Notes under the pieces: model-generated
The model's database searches: none
Told to the model about the DNA's origin: nothing
What the model saw: the letters and a program-made list of their open reading frames with translations, nothing else
Translations under genes and position numbers: made by a program
Source: Arthrinium phaeospermum
Taxonomy: Eukaryota; Ascomycota; Sordariomycetes; Amphisphaeriales; Apiosporaceae
Length of the DNA: 64,000 bases
NCBI GenBank assembly: GCA_006503535.1
Contig: QYRS01000006.1
Span: forward strand, 2,108,001-2,172,000
Direction of reading: 5' to 3'
Part shown: piece after piece, positions 22,187-33,348 of the stretch
Layout: every line of letters begins with the position of its first letter
Position numbering within the stretch: position 1 is the stretch's first letter

Positions 22187-23877
22187 ACTTGATCCCAAGT
22201 CATCATTTCAAGGGGGTACTTGCCGTTTCTTGAGTAACAGCTCTAGCCCCGAACGGTTCATACAGCCTCGCTAAGATACCAGCAAGGATCCCAAATCGGG
22301 CGGCACAAAACCAATCATTTATCGTCCAGTCCGCGTTCCGGGCCCCTTAAGGTTAAGGGGCTTCCAGCGACTGGACTTCGAGGTTCGCCATTTATTAGGA
22401 ACCTTAGAATTGCATGATTAGGAGTAGGGACAAAAAGCAAGCAGCATCTCATGACTCTTCTTCGAGATCATTTCTGTGAGATAGATATACTAAGGCGTTC
22501 TCAGTCCGGTTTGGGATGGGACAGGCCTCTAGAACGAGCAATGAATTGTTTAACAAAATTTTGATATGGACTTATTCCAGGCTTGTTGAACCCAAAACCC
22601 TTTTTAACACCAGATGTTTCCAAGTCTCTCTCTCAGTGTTAAGGTGTATATCCCGCTTCAAGATGTTTATTCTGGGATTTTAAAGATGTAGATTCCTATA
22701 AGAGGAGAATTGGGCGGGCCTTGGATCGATACAATCGACTTATATCCCAAACTTGCGGTACGACCGTACGCTTCCCCTTTATCGATCTCCAAAATGTGGG
22801 CGAGTAGCATACTTAGCTTCCTCACAATGTACGTCTGATCTACCTCGCCTGGTTTGCCTAGTACCCCTTTCCTTGCCTGAACATGTGCACCGTGTAGAGA
22901 TACTTCCCACCATTGCGGGTTCCTGCAACAGCCAACATCAGTCACACGGCATCATATAGACAAGCAACAGAGCAGCGTTTGAGGTCATGTCTGTACCACG
23001 GAATTTGCTGGTTTTCCCACGCAGCCCCCCATTTGAAAACTGGCAAACCGGGGACGAAGCACAACAGGGAACAAGTGTCTTGCCCTAATAATGGAGGAAG
23101 GTCCAAGACGACAGCCTTGGAGTACGTTTCAGTTTCGGATCTCACTCAAGACGTCAATGAATACTAGCCTTCCAACTCTGGGCTGGGTATGCAGGTATAC
23201 ATCCCTCGATCTCCATCCATATGGGGCAGCAACTGGACTCCCAAGCCCAAGAGAAGGCAGCAACGTCACATTACAACACTTCTGTTCGTCCATGTTTTTT
23301 AATAGTTTATATTATAATCTATTCAGCCGGAACACTCTACACCATTCATCAACTAGAGCTCCTCCCTTTTTCTTTTCATTCTTCTCTTTCTTTCTCTTTT
23401 CCTGTTTTCTGATAACACCAGAAATAACGCCGAAGAAGCAAGTGACAGAGGTTGTTTAGTCATCCTTCAGCTGGGGCGGAAAGACAAAAGGTCATGAGAA
23501 AAGATGTATTCATTAACCCTTCCATCCCTTGCGCCGGCTATGGTGACTAGCTTTCTTTGCCAATGGAATAATGGTAGGCTTCCTCTTGTAGACGTTTCCA
23601 AACTGGAAAGTCCAGATCTCCGCTCGCATTTCTTTCTATGCTGCCCTTTGCCTGAACCCCTTTTGCACGTTGTGCGATGCCTAGCCGCCATCACGTCTAT
23701 GCTGAGGACCGTAAAGCCAGTCGAAGTAAAATCAATATGCCCCTATCAATTCTCGCCTCGAACGCCCATACAATGAATGCCTCGGAAAAAGGATTGCCCA
23801 CGTACGCCATTCATGTCGCAAATGTGAATACGTTTGCACCGCCGCTACCAACTCGTTCAACGGCCACGGCCCCTGTT
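22187..23877. other. 1.7-kb convergent intergenic region
   Basis: Lies between the stops of eIF3f and the R3H protein. It contains 3' UTRs and short frames only. An inverted repeat at 22342-22361 is the one structure noted. No gene recognised. Confidence 0.5.
22342..22361 (+). repeat. Short perfect inverted repeat in the eIF3f 3' region
   Basis: Arms of CCCCTTAA and TTAAGGGG around a GG spacer, with one more G-C pair outside. It lies about 155 nt after the eIF3f stop, so it may fold in the 3' UTR. The role is unknown. Confidence 0.5.
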
Positions 23878-26663
23878 CTACGAGGTTCCGGTGGGTGGCT
23901 TCTGTGGTAGAGTGGCTGGGTTGCCGTAGTTGGGCAACGTGGAATAGCCGGGCTGGTGGTTATGGCCGTTCATAGGCTGGGGAAGCCCCATGTTCTTGTG
24001 CTGCATAGGATGGCCCATCTGCTGAGGCATGTGAGAGTTCATCTGCGATGGCATCTGCGATGGCATCTGCGACATATGGGCAGCTGGATGCTGTTGCATA
24101 TGCTGCGGTGGAGTCGCATGGGGGTGGTAGGCCGGGAGCGATTGGTTGGAACTCTGACGGCTCATGCCATAGCTTGGTGCACCACCCATGTAGGACTGGG
24201 GCGCTGGAGAGCTGTACCCGTTGTAGTTCATGTGTGGCGAACCTATCTGGGGGCTACCATGTGGACCGCCCATACTGTAGGGCGGCGCCATAGGTGGCTG
24301 CGCGTGGTTCATCCCGTTGCTCGGGACGAACGACTGCGTTTTGGGGTTGAAAGCGTGGCGGTTGTAACTGCCCGGAATCGGATGTTGGCTTTTCGGGTCA
24401 TGTGGGTTGACATTAACAGGCAATTGACCGAAAGCATATGGTATTCCAAGAGGGCCAACGTTGCTTTGAGATTGGGGACCCCGTGTTGCTGGTTGCGCGT
24501 ACCCTGGAACAGGGGACGAAGCAGGCGGGTAAGCAGGCTGTTGCTGCCAGGCAGGCTGGGCAGGCGTGGGCTGCATGGGTGAGCCATACCCAGGCATAGA
24601 CCCGTTACTCGGCGGGTAGCGCTGCTGCGAAGGCTGAGGAGGCTGGGGCGGATACTATTAGCAGGTTAGTAAATTGTGTCCACTCGATAGGGGTTCTGGG
24701 AAACATGCTGTTGGCATTGGGCCATATGGAGGATATCCACTCATAGGGCCTTGGGGCATCATCTGAGGATACGCGGGGCCTGCCTGAGGGTAGCCTTGAG
24801 GCATGGGGGCCTGGTAGGGCTGCTGCATCTGTCCATTGTATGGCATATTTCCGACTGCGACGTATTGCCCAGTCTGCGCCCAGCTTGGCTGATGCGGGTT
24901 GGTTCCGTAATACGGTGTGTACTGAGATCGGGAATCGAAACTTTCTGAATCGTCACGTCGTTGCTTACCAGTCTTTCCGCGTCTCCCTAGATTGGACTTT
25001 TCCTTGCCGGAAACGGAACTGGCGCGGGACATGCCGTTGGCGTCCTCGGTTTCTGGACATTATTAGCTAGAGAAGATGTACTACGTCCAAGCCTAAACTT
25101 ACCAGGCGTAGACTCGCCAGTCTTCTCCGAATTGCCGAAAATGCGCTCTCGTGCTTTGTTATAAGCTTCCTCGCGCTGCTCGCGAGTAAGTCTGCGAATG
25201 TCAGTAAGAAGCAGCAAGACAGGCGACCCAGTGAACCTACTTGTGATTGGCACCCTGGTTCTTCTTCTCGCCGTCACTGCCCACTTCAGAAGTGCCTTTC
25301 GAGGGACTACTTCCGTTCCCGGAATCTTCACCGCGGCGCATGATCTTCTTGGGCAAAAGCACTGGTGGCGTGCTGCTGGTGTTGGTCTCGGCAGCGGTCC
25401 CGACGATACTTGCCAGCGACGGTGGGACCCTGCAGAACGGGGTTCTGTAGATGCGTACAGCGCCCTGGACCGCTTCGAAAGAATGGGTCATGTGATAATA
25501 ATCCGCCAATTTGTGTGTAAGCATACGGCAGAACGAGTTGTTTGGTGGCAAATCCATGTAAGGTTCCCTAGGCAAGCATATTAGCAGACTGTCCCATATG
25601 AACTGCAAGCTGGTGACTTACTTGGAAGACTGGACGAAGTTGATTACATCCTGTTCTAAGCGAAGCAAGAAGAGACGATCCTTGGGTGACGCCATAGCTT
25701 CCAGCAGTTTCTCATCCGGATTCTGGGCGTACATCGAGTTGAACGCATCGGGATTTTGCGAAACACTGGCCAAGATCTGCTGCTTCTCGGCAGCAGGCGG
25801 TACTCCAGAGGAGTTACTTTGAGGAGTTGCGACGCCCTGTTCTACCACCACCTCGGGGAGTAGTTGAATAATTCGCTTCTCAGGCATGTCTCCAAGACGC
25901 AGACGGTGCACGCGTGCGATCTCGGAGCCCATCCTTGAGGCTGTCATCTGCGAGCCCCGGACCGAAAAGGCTTCGTCGTCTTCGGCCGCCTTCACACTAG
26001 CGCTGTCGTCAGGACGAAGCGACTCCTTCTCGTCCAGGGCGAATGTAGTCCCAGAGGTGATGCTCTTCCCGTCGAGACTGGGCGCTTTAGTACCGATCTC
26101 TGAGTTCGAATCAGCCCTTTGCGACACCTCGTCAGATACGGCTGTGGTACTGTCAACTTTGCTATGAGAATCGCCAGGGGCGAGATTCGACGAGCCGTTG
26201 ACGACAAGGCTAGGCGTAGATGTTGGATTGACAGCTTTGGAAGATATGCTAAGATCATTCATGTTCTGCGTGATCCTGACAGTTGCATCGGTCGACTTTC
26301 GCTGGTCCCGCGACTCTTTTTGAGCAGCTTCAGGGGTACCGTGCTGCATCGCTGACTTGGCGACCACGGTAGGGCTGACCGCCTTGGTTGCCGTTGCGGC
26401 AGGAGTCTTGGCGGCACCGGCAGGAGTGCCGCCGGCAGACGGATTGCGGCGGTTCTCTGTCGAGGCAGGAACAGCAACTCGCTGTGCTGTAGATGGAGGC
26501 ATGTTTTCCTTAGCACCAGACGCAGCCACCTGGTACCATGTTAGTCTTGGCAGGCCAAAAAGATCAAGTGGTAGGTAATATGCGATAGAGGTGCAGAGCA
26601 TCGAGCAGCAGAGCAAGAGCTTACCTTAGCAAATGAAAGCTTCTCCGTTCCAACCGTCGCCAT
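23878..26663 (-). CDS. R3H-SUZ domain RNA-binding protein
   Basis: Six-exon model: complement(join(23878..24654,24709..25052,25103..25191,25241..25567,25622..26529,26625..26663)), 827 aa, every phase consistent. A 13-codon first exon (MATVGTEKLSFAK) leads into a Ser/Thr/Ala-rich disordered region. An R3H domain (about residues 300-380: FVQSSKEPYMDLPPNNSFCRMLTHKLADYYHMTHSF) binds single-stranded nucleic acid. A SUZ-like segment ends in LTREQREEAYNKARERIFG. The C-terminal half is Gln/Pro/Met/Tyr-rich (many MPSQM and GYP units), typical of granule-forming RNA regulators. Animal R3HDM/ARPP21 proteins share the R3H-SUZ pair. The exon 5-6 junction stays in frame only with a GC donor at 24708; the GT donor 4 nt further along shifts the frame. 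Confidence 0.85.
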
Positions 26664-29384
26664 CTGCGCAATTATAACAATGAGCAAGTAACTGCTCGAT
26701 TACAGATCAGACTTGTAGTCTGTAAATACTACTTCTTCGAGTAAATGGGTGGAAATCTTGGGTTACCGCTGTATCCTCGATCAGGACTGCGACAGCGAAT
26801 AAGACGTCAAAAGGTAGCCGGTTTGTTGGTTCCTTGGGTGCGCACCAAACGGGCAGCTTATGAGACACAAGGCAGTATCGACAAGAACTCAGGAAAGGAA
26901 ATGGATCGAAGAGGCCCTCGGGAGAGACAGAATACAGTTGTTCATTGTCGTAATGGGTATCTTGGGTCGTAAGCAGTCGTGTGTCGTCGTGAGAAGTCCG
27001 AATGTGGAGGCAAGGCCCTGGTTGTTGGCGATATCGACCAAATCTGTGCCGGAGTCGGTGGGGGGCAGACTGGTCAGGCTACCAGGAGAGAGAGGGATAC
27101 GCCAAAAAAAGGACTTCTGCACACAGTGTCGGATCGAACTCGAGTGCAGAATGTGACGTCTTGGACCGGGTTTGGGAGATTCGTAGGGGTATTGGAGATA
27201 GGTGTGATGTGGTGCAGGCTCTCGGAGTCGCAACCAAGTCGCAAGTAGGTGCAGTCTGGATATGGCACAATTTGCTGCTGAGGGTGATGCGCCGGGAAAG
27301 TTAGTTCAAGTGCGGAGGTCGGTAAATTGGTAATCAGGTCGGACACTGTCGCCTACCCGGGGTTTAATAAGAACCCCAAGATGAAGAGACTGACAGCCAG
27401 GGCGAGGTTGATTTAAGAAGAAGAAATCGGGATTGAGTTTGGGAGTTGGTGAGTGACCAGGCAGTCTTTGACCGAGAATAGAGGAAGTGGGAGGTTGTTC
27501 CAACTTTGGACCAGGACGTACTTGATTGAGCTTTTACCAGTCCGGTACAGTTGAGGTGTACATTGATGTAAGGTAGCTCGGGGGGTGGGTGGGATTTGAG
27601 TGGGAAGGCTGAGGTTAAAGTTTCCAGCACCATGTACCTTTTCTCAACTGTAAACCTAGGTCTGCAGGCCTATGCTGCCATCAAATATGCGACTATGCCA
27701 CTAGGCACCTACTAGGACTGCGGTTGATGGGGGCCGCCCGCCCACAGGAAGACCAAACCCGTATCCGTCCTGCCAGTCAGTGCGTGCTGCGTGTGTACTA
27801 CCACTACCGCTTCTTCGCCCTCCTCACCTGCACGAGCACACAGACATGCGACGGCATTCGGCTCGCGGGGCGGAGCGTTGCTTAATTGCCCACCGAACGA
27901 AACAAGTAATTGACTGAGCCGTCCTGACAACCTCATAGGATCTGACAGTCAGACTGTATGACGGGCAAGGCACAAACTGGATTCGTACAACCACAGCTGA
28001 AAGCGAACATCAAACAGGGCCGAATTGGGATAACGAGACGGTGGACCAAAATGAAGGACGACGACCGACAACTTTGATAGCATCAATCATCCAGTCATCT
28101 CTACTAGAGCGACGCAAGGATATAGTAGAATAAATGAATGTACCGACATACCTGATTAATATGCGCTGCAATTTGTGTTGGTTCGGTTACAGAGACACTT
28201 TCAATACCGTTGGGATAGCGACACCCACGCGCGTTTTCTCTCTCTCTATTCGAGATCTGCTCTCCAATTATCAGTAAAGACGGGATGAACAGACAGAGCC
28301 TTTACGGCGCAAGCTTCATCCACTTGCTGTTGCTGCCGAGTCTGTCGTCGATTGTGGTTTAGCTGACAAGCGGACACTAAAAAGGGTCAAGCGAGGTTCA
28401 GAGGCTCACTTGTTTTTATTTAGAACAGTAATCGTCTGCCGGCAGGTGCCGCACCACCACCCCTGGATGTAGAACCGCCGTAAGATGGGGTAAGAGGGTG
28501 ACAAAAAAAAACCCCCCCAAGGGTGGTGTGGCTGTTACCACTTCCACTTACCTTTGGGTCTAAAAACTATGTACATAACATAACATACAGTTGGCTTGCT
28601 TGCAGATTGAACCCTGCTTCGGTTGGTCCTTGCTATAGAAACCTGGGCTGTGGCTATGCAGGTAATACATGCACGTACAGCCCAGTAACATATACTGTTA
28701 CATAAATAGGCAGTCTGGGGTGTCAGCCCGCATCTATGCCGCCGAATATCACGAGAGAAGTATTTTCGGTTCGGTATGAGACGAGAAGAAGGTTCCGATA
28801 ATGGACAGCTACGTATGGCCTGGGAAAAAAGGGCTGAATGACTGAAGCAGGTGGGGTAAATGGGCAACGGGTAACGGGCTGGTGGGTGATTCGGAATCTT
28901 GTTTCAAGGCCTCCAGCCAGTACTAGGTAACTGGGCATAACAAGACAAGGTCATCGCTTTCGCGAACGTCATACTGGTATACTTCTTTGCCCTGTGTAAT
29001 ATACACGTTTATCCACTACTGACTTGGTCTCAGGCATACATCTACCTAGAACATTTTTCAAGTAGCCCTTGAATGAGCTTGAGCCGACCCTCCTCGTCGA
29101 CGTCTTCACGTTAAGAAGCTCCCAATGTCATTGGCTCGACCTAGCTTTGACTGCAAGAAACCAGCCAGTCTGGTCGAATGCGTTGTAGGAATAACACACG
29201 TAATCACGAATCTAAGCTCTCGTCAAGAGACATCCTCTCGGGTGATAGTAGAGAGAAGTAGACGTAGTTGAGAAAATGGGTATCATTCTTTGGAGCTCGG
29301 GAAACCAGAGGCAGCTTTCCTTTACCAGACGCCGACCATGCATTAAATATAAGAACCACTCAATTTTGGGGGATCATCGTCGCC
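26664..29384. other. 2.7-kb intergenic region upstream of the R3H gene
   Basis: Between the R3H start and the end of Cwf18. It contains only short frames without protein character. An A-run followed by a C-run lies at 28503-28520. It most likely holds the promoter and long 5' leader of the R3H gene. No RNA gene recognised. Confidence 0.5.
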
Positions 29385-29999
29385 TTATGCATCCTCTTCT
29401 GCTCGCTCTCGGCTTTCTTCTTCCTCCTCTTCGCGCTCCCGTACTCTCATAGCCTCGACCAGGGCGACACCGTCTAGGCCGACCGCCTCCCCATTCCCGT
29501 CCGCATCCGGGACCGTCTTCTGCTTCTCGGTGTTTTTGGCGTTGGCTATGCGCTCGCGCACCAGCTTGGCAATGGCGTTGTCCGTCCTCACATTGAGTAT
29601 ATCCAGCTTCTTGTCCAGATCCCTCTTGAGATCCCAATTCGGCTTCTTGGGCTGGAGCTTGAACAAATCAATGCCCTTGTCTGCTTCCGCTGCCTCCTCC
29701 AGGGCTTTTTGTCGCATTTGCGCCTCGACTTCCGCGGCCTGCTCCTCTAGAGTTGGGCCCTCCATTCCCAGCGTTGGAGGGGCCTCGAAGCCGAGCTTGG
29801 GGGCTTTCGCTTCGGCATCGTAGTTACGCCCGGAAAGATGGAGCTTGGCGACATCTGGTTCTGTGGGCGGTGAAGGTGACCGTGCTGACTCGGGAGGTGC
29901 TATTTCATCGGCAGGTTGTTTGCGCTTGAGGGTCTTGAGCTTGGCCAGGCGTGCTTTCCGATCATCAACCGCGGCGCCGAGGCTGGCTTGCGTCGACAT
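29385..29999 (-). CDS. cwf18: Pre-mRNA splicing factor Cwf18 (CCDC12 family)
   Basis: Single exon, 204 aa. The cwf18 family (PF08315) belongs to the spliceosomal Prp19/NTC-associated proteins. The N-terminus has the family start, a helix with RKARLAKLKTLKRK. The middle contains LHLSGRNYDAEAKAPKLGF, and the core EEQAAEVEAQMRQKALEEAAEADKGIDLFKLQPKKPNWDLKRDLDKKLDILNVRTDNAIAKLVRERI is diagnostic. The tail is acidic and disordered. The length fits fungal members. It shares a short divergent promoter with the PPR gene. Confidence 0.92.
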   Translation of the reverse strand: MSTQASLGAAVDDRKARLAKLKTLKRKQPADEIAPPESARSPSPPTEPDVAKLHLSGRNYDAEAKAPKLGFEAPPTLGMEGPTLEEQAAEVEAQMRQKALEEAAEADKGIDLFKLQPKKPNWDLKRDLDKKLDILNVRTDNAIAKLVRERIANAKNTEKQKTVPDADGNGEAVGLDGVALVEAMRVREREEEEEESRERAEEDA

Positions 30000-30506
30000 G
30001 ATGCTGGCGGTCGCGAAGATTGCGAAGTAAAGGACTGTCTAGACGCGTTTCTGGAAGACGACAGATAAATCAGGCTGTCGTTTGGGGAGAGCAACTGAGA
30101 GAATGAATGCTGTGGAAGCGTTGGTGGCTTGGTATGGTACAAACAATAGAAATGCGCTGAAGGCCGGGAGCTTCCAGCCGCGAACTGCAATTCGATAAGG
30201 CGTGATAAGACTTTTGGGCAGTTCCAGTACGAGTCGCGCGCCCCAGTAAAATTTCCAAGACCCCGGTTTGCAGGCCCCATCTTTTGTACAGCTTCATGTT
30301 CGTTTCTACCAATTGTACATATTTCATAATCGACGTTATAATACCTTCTTTTCCGGTCGATTGGACCTGCCTTTACCTGGATTTCCCTCAAGGCAATTCT
30401 GATACTATGCATTGAGTAATGCGAACATGTGTATTATAGCCACTCGACAACACATCTATCCTCCGTGAAAGCGCCACCCGACCGGACTAATTGCATCTGG
30501 CACGCC
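30000..30506. promoter_or_regulatory. Divergent promoter, Cwf18 / PPR gene
   Basis: About 430-500 bp between two start codons on opposite strands, depending on which PPR start is used. No sites are assigned. Confidence 0.4.
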
Positions 30507-33050
30507 ATGCGAACTCCCTTCATATGCCGCCAATGCATGTCCCGCCTTCAGCATACCCCCGCCAGATCGCAACATATCCTACGCTCAGTATACCATGACC
30601 TCGCCCGAACCGATCAAGCTGAGGCGACAGTATGGCCACCTCCCAATCCAAATAATAATAGATTCGACCCGGTTGCAGTAGACGAAGGAAGCTCGGGTTC
30701 GAGCCAGTTGGGCTCCGGCAATGAACAGAACTCTTTCAGACGATATGTCCCTAATTCGAAAAGTCATGTCGGGCTTGCGTCTGGAAGCAACCCAAGGATT
30801 CGATTAAAACGGCAAATCTTAGGAACGCGCGGCAAGCTGGACTATCTGCAGAGCACAGTTGCCGATACCTATGGATTATCCAGGCCTGCCGCTCGCGATG
30901 CAATCGCTCAGTTAAAGCGGTTGTTACATGGCTGCATCCCGCTGCGTATATCGGATCGAGTAGATGAATTTGATACTTGGAAGGCTGTGTATGCTTCCGA
31001 GTTGTATAAGTCACTGCAGGACCCGTTGCTCCGGTCTTCTACTTCCAAGAACCCGGAATGGGCTGCGCTCTCCGATGGCCAAGATATGTCGGTGGACACT
31101 ATGAGGTCTACTTGGCTTGACATCGATCAAGTCCAGAGGGAGACGAACTGGGGGCGCATGATCATCTCGGCACTTCAAGTCAACCCCGAAATTCTTACGC
31201 CTTTACTCCAGGCTACATATGATGCTTCCTGGTCGCCAAGTTATATCGTCGAAGATGTGGCTCGGTTGCTCTTCCGTCACGCTAAAGTATCAGGGGGATT
31301 AGAGCGACAATCATTTGTCGATCTTGTGCTCTTCTTGCTCAACTCCAGTCCCAATGGGAATTTGATGTTAGGTGAAGATGTTCTAGCCAGCGTTATATCC
31401 TGGGCAAATCTGGATCAGGTCGTTGCGATATTCCAGTACCTCCGCTCGAGTATGCCAAAGCTGACTACAAGCACATTGCTACATTTTGCAGCCAGGTTTG
31501 CTTCCAGCTCTGGACACAAAGCTTTGGCTGCCGAGATACTGTGCTACATGACAGAACTTGAGGAATTCGACATCAACTCTCCGGCGGCAGCCAGTGTCTG
31601 CACGAGTCTCTTGAACGTGCAAAGGGGACAGCCAGCCCCTCAAGGCGACGCGGCACCTGATCGTCTGTTCAAAACACTCCTGGAACATGGGCTGCGGCCG
31701 AATCTCCTGAACTTCACAGCCTTGATGAGGAATTTTGCAGTCACCGGGCATCTTGAGACGGCATGGACTGTCTTTGATCTACTAGGTCAGTATGGAATCG
31801 AAGCGGACGACGAGGTTTACTCGATTCTCTTGAACGCTTCTAAGAAAGAAAACGACATGTCTTCGATTCGCCGGGTTATAGATTCCATTGGTGTCCAAGG
31901 TTATGGCAGGCCCTGGAACGTCAGCCACGCAAACCACCTTCTTGACATCCTGTATCGCGACAACGAAGCACAGGCCGAAATACGACGGGGCCAGCGCAAG
32001 CACAACAATGCCTTCCGACTAATGCTGCAACTATACGCCAAAGTGTTCAGGCTTCGCCCGCTACAGAAGTTCCTCCCCTTCGATATAGAAGAGCTGCTTC
32101 TGTGGCAGGGGCCGTCTGGCAAGTACTCAACTGCCACCACACGGATGGTCGGTGCTGTGCCTCCGCAGACAATTCCTTTACTCGCGGATCCGGACAGCAC
32201 CACCCTTGCCCTCATGATCACTGCTCATTACCGGTCTCTGAATAACCCACAACACATTTTCCAAACCTATAAGCACTACAATGAGCTGCTGGCAAGGAGG
32301 GACTCGCACGCGATGGTCGTTTCGCAGCAGCACGCCACCTTGGTCCACGACATGTTTCTGAAGGCCATCATGCAGTTCCGGCCGTATCTAGGCTACTCCG
32401 TGCGCACCGTCCAGGGCATGCTCATCCGTGCCGAGGAGGAACAAACCCGCCAGCGCGAGCACAGCGGCGGTGCCACCGTTCCCCATGCCGCCGCCGCCAC
32501 GAGGCACCCCTATCCGTCCGTCTACACGTGGACCACGCTCATCAACGGCTTCCGCAACCACAAACTGCCTGAGCCTGCCTTCTCGATCCTCCGGATGATG
32601 GTCCAGAAGGGCCGCGTCCAGCCCAACACGGTGACGTGGAACGCGTTGATCGGCGCCTACGCCCGCGTCGGCGACGCCCAGAGCGCGGTCAAGACCATGC
32701 GCTACCTCGAGGCCGCGGGCTTCCAGTCGGACCGCTACACGGTCCGCGCCATGGAGTCGCTGCCGCGCGAGGCGCGTGAGCAGGCCGTCGAGCTGCTCGA
32801 GGCCTCCAAGGCCCAGTCGCTGGACGAGGCCAGGGCTGACCTCGTCGAGATGGGAATCCTTACTGCCGATGATGGTACGGCCGCTTCTACCTCAGAGTTG
32901 GAACCGCTCCCAGCCGACGCGAAATGGCTACCTGCCGCTGCGGTTGCGAGGGGTACAACACCCTCCACTCATGTCGATGACGATTCCTTCCGCTTGCATG
33001 GCATGTCTAAGCATGAATATGCGCGGGCCGGGATGAGGAATAGGAGGTAG
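30507..33050 (+). CDS. Mitochondrial pentatricopeptide-repeat (PPR) protein
   Basis: Single exon. The ATG at 30507 gives 847 aa beginning MRTPFICRQCMSRLQ, a common mitochondrial targeting start in fungi; an upstream in-frame ATG at 30429 would add 26 residues of doubtful value. Clear 35-residue PPR units are NLLNFTALMRNFAVTGHLETAWTVFDLLGQYGIEADDEVYSILLNA (centre) and PNTVTWNALIGAYARVGDAQSAVKTMRYLEAAGFQSDRYTVRAM (near the end), with weaker helical units between. PPR proteins bind specific organellar RNAs and control their processing, stability or translation. The RNA target cannot be read from sequence. Codon GC content rises sharply in the last third. Confidence 0.85.
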   Translation: MRTPFICRQCMSRLQHTPARSQHILRSVYHDLARTDQAEATVWPPPNPNNNRFDPVAVDEGSSGSSQLGSGNEQNSFRRYVPNSKSHVGLASGSNPRIRLKRQILGTRGKLDYLQSTVADTYGLSRPAARDAIAQLKRLLHGCIPLRISDRVDEFDTWKAVYASELYKSLQDPLLRSSTSKNPEWAALSDGQDMSVDTMRSTWLDIDQVQRETNWGRMIISALQVNPEILTPLLQATYDASWSPSYIVEDVARLLFRHAKVSGGLERQSFVDLVLFLLNSSPNGNLMLGEDVLASVISWANLDQVVAIFQYLRSSMPKLTTSTLLHFAARFASSSGHKALAAEILCYMTELEEFDINSPAAASVCTSLLNVQRGQPAPQGDAAPDRLFKTLLEHGLRPNLLNFTALMRNFAVTGHLETAWTVFDLLGQYGIEADDEVYSILLNASKKENDMSSIRRVIDSIGVQGYGRPWNVSHANHLLDILYRDNEAQAEIRRGQRKHNNAFRLMLQLYAKVFRLRPLQKFLPFDIEELLLWQGPSGKYSTATTRMVGAVPPQTIPLLADPDSTTLALMITAHYRSLNNPQHIFQTYKHYNELLARRDSHAMVVSQQHATLVHDMFLKAIMQFRPYLGYSVRTVQGMLIRAEEEQTRQREHSGGATVPHAAAATRHPYPSVYTWTTLINGFRNHKLPEPAFSILRMMVQKGRVQPNTVTWNALIGAYARVGDAQSAVKTMRYLEAAGFQSDRYTVRAMESLPREAREQAVELLEASKAQSLDEARADLVEMGILTADDGTAASTSELEPLPADAKWLPAAAVARGTTPSTHVDDDSFRLHGMSKHEYARAGMRNRR

Positions 33051-33348
33051 ATGATGTTATAGATTTTATATATATGACGATGGAGAAGTACATAACACCT
33101 CAACTCCTATAGAGAATCGATTGTAGAAATAGACAGTGATACCCCATCATTCGCAATGGTTTGTCTTTAGCCTTCGCGTCATGCATGGCTTGCCAATCCT
33201 GTAATTATCCAAATCTACCTAGAGAAACGGGAAACTTGGGCAGTCGGGCTTGATTCTCAACGAAGAACACCAACCCATTTCCAGTCAGGTATAATACTGC
33301 TGGCTAGCTTGTCCTAAGTCATCCTACTCGCAGTGCCGTGGATATCCA
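33051..33348. other. Short convergent gap
   Basis: About 300 bp between the PPR stop and the end of the pseudogene; 3' flanks only. Confidence 0.4.

Noticed and set aside
26664..29384. Possible extra genes among 60-110 codon frames
   Set aside because: None shows conserved motifs, and several run antisense to one another. They are best read as upstream leader or promoter sequence.
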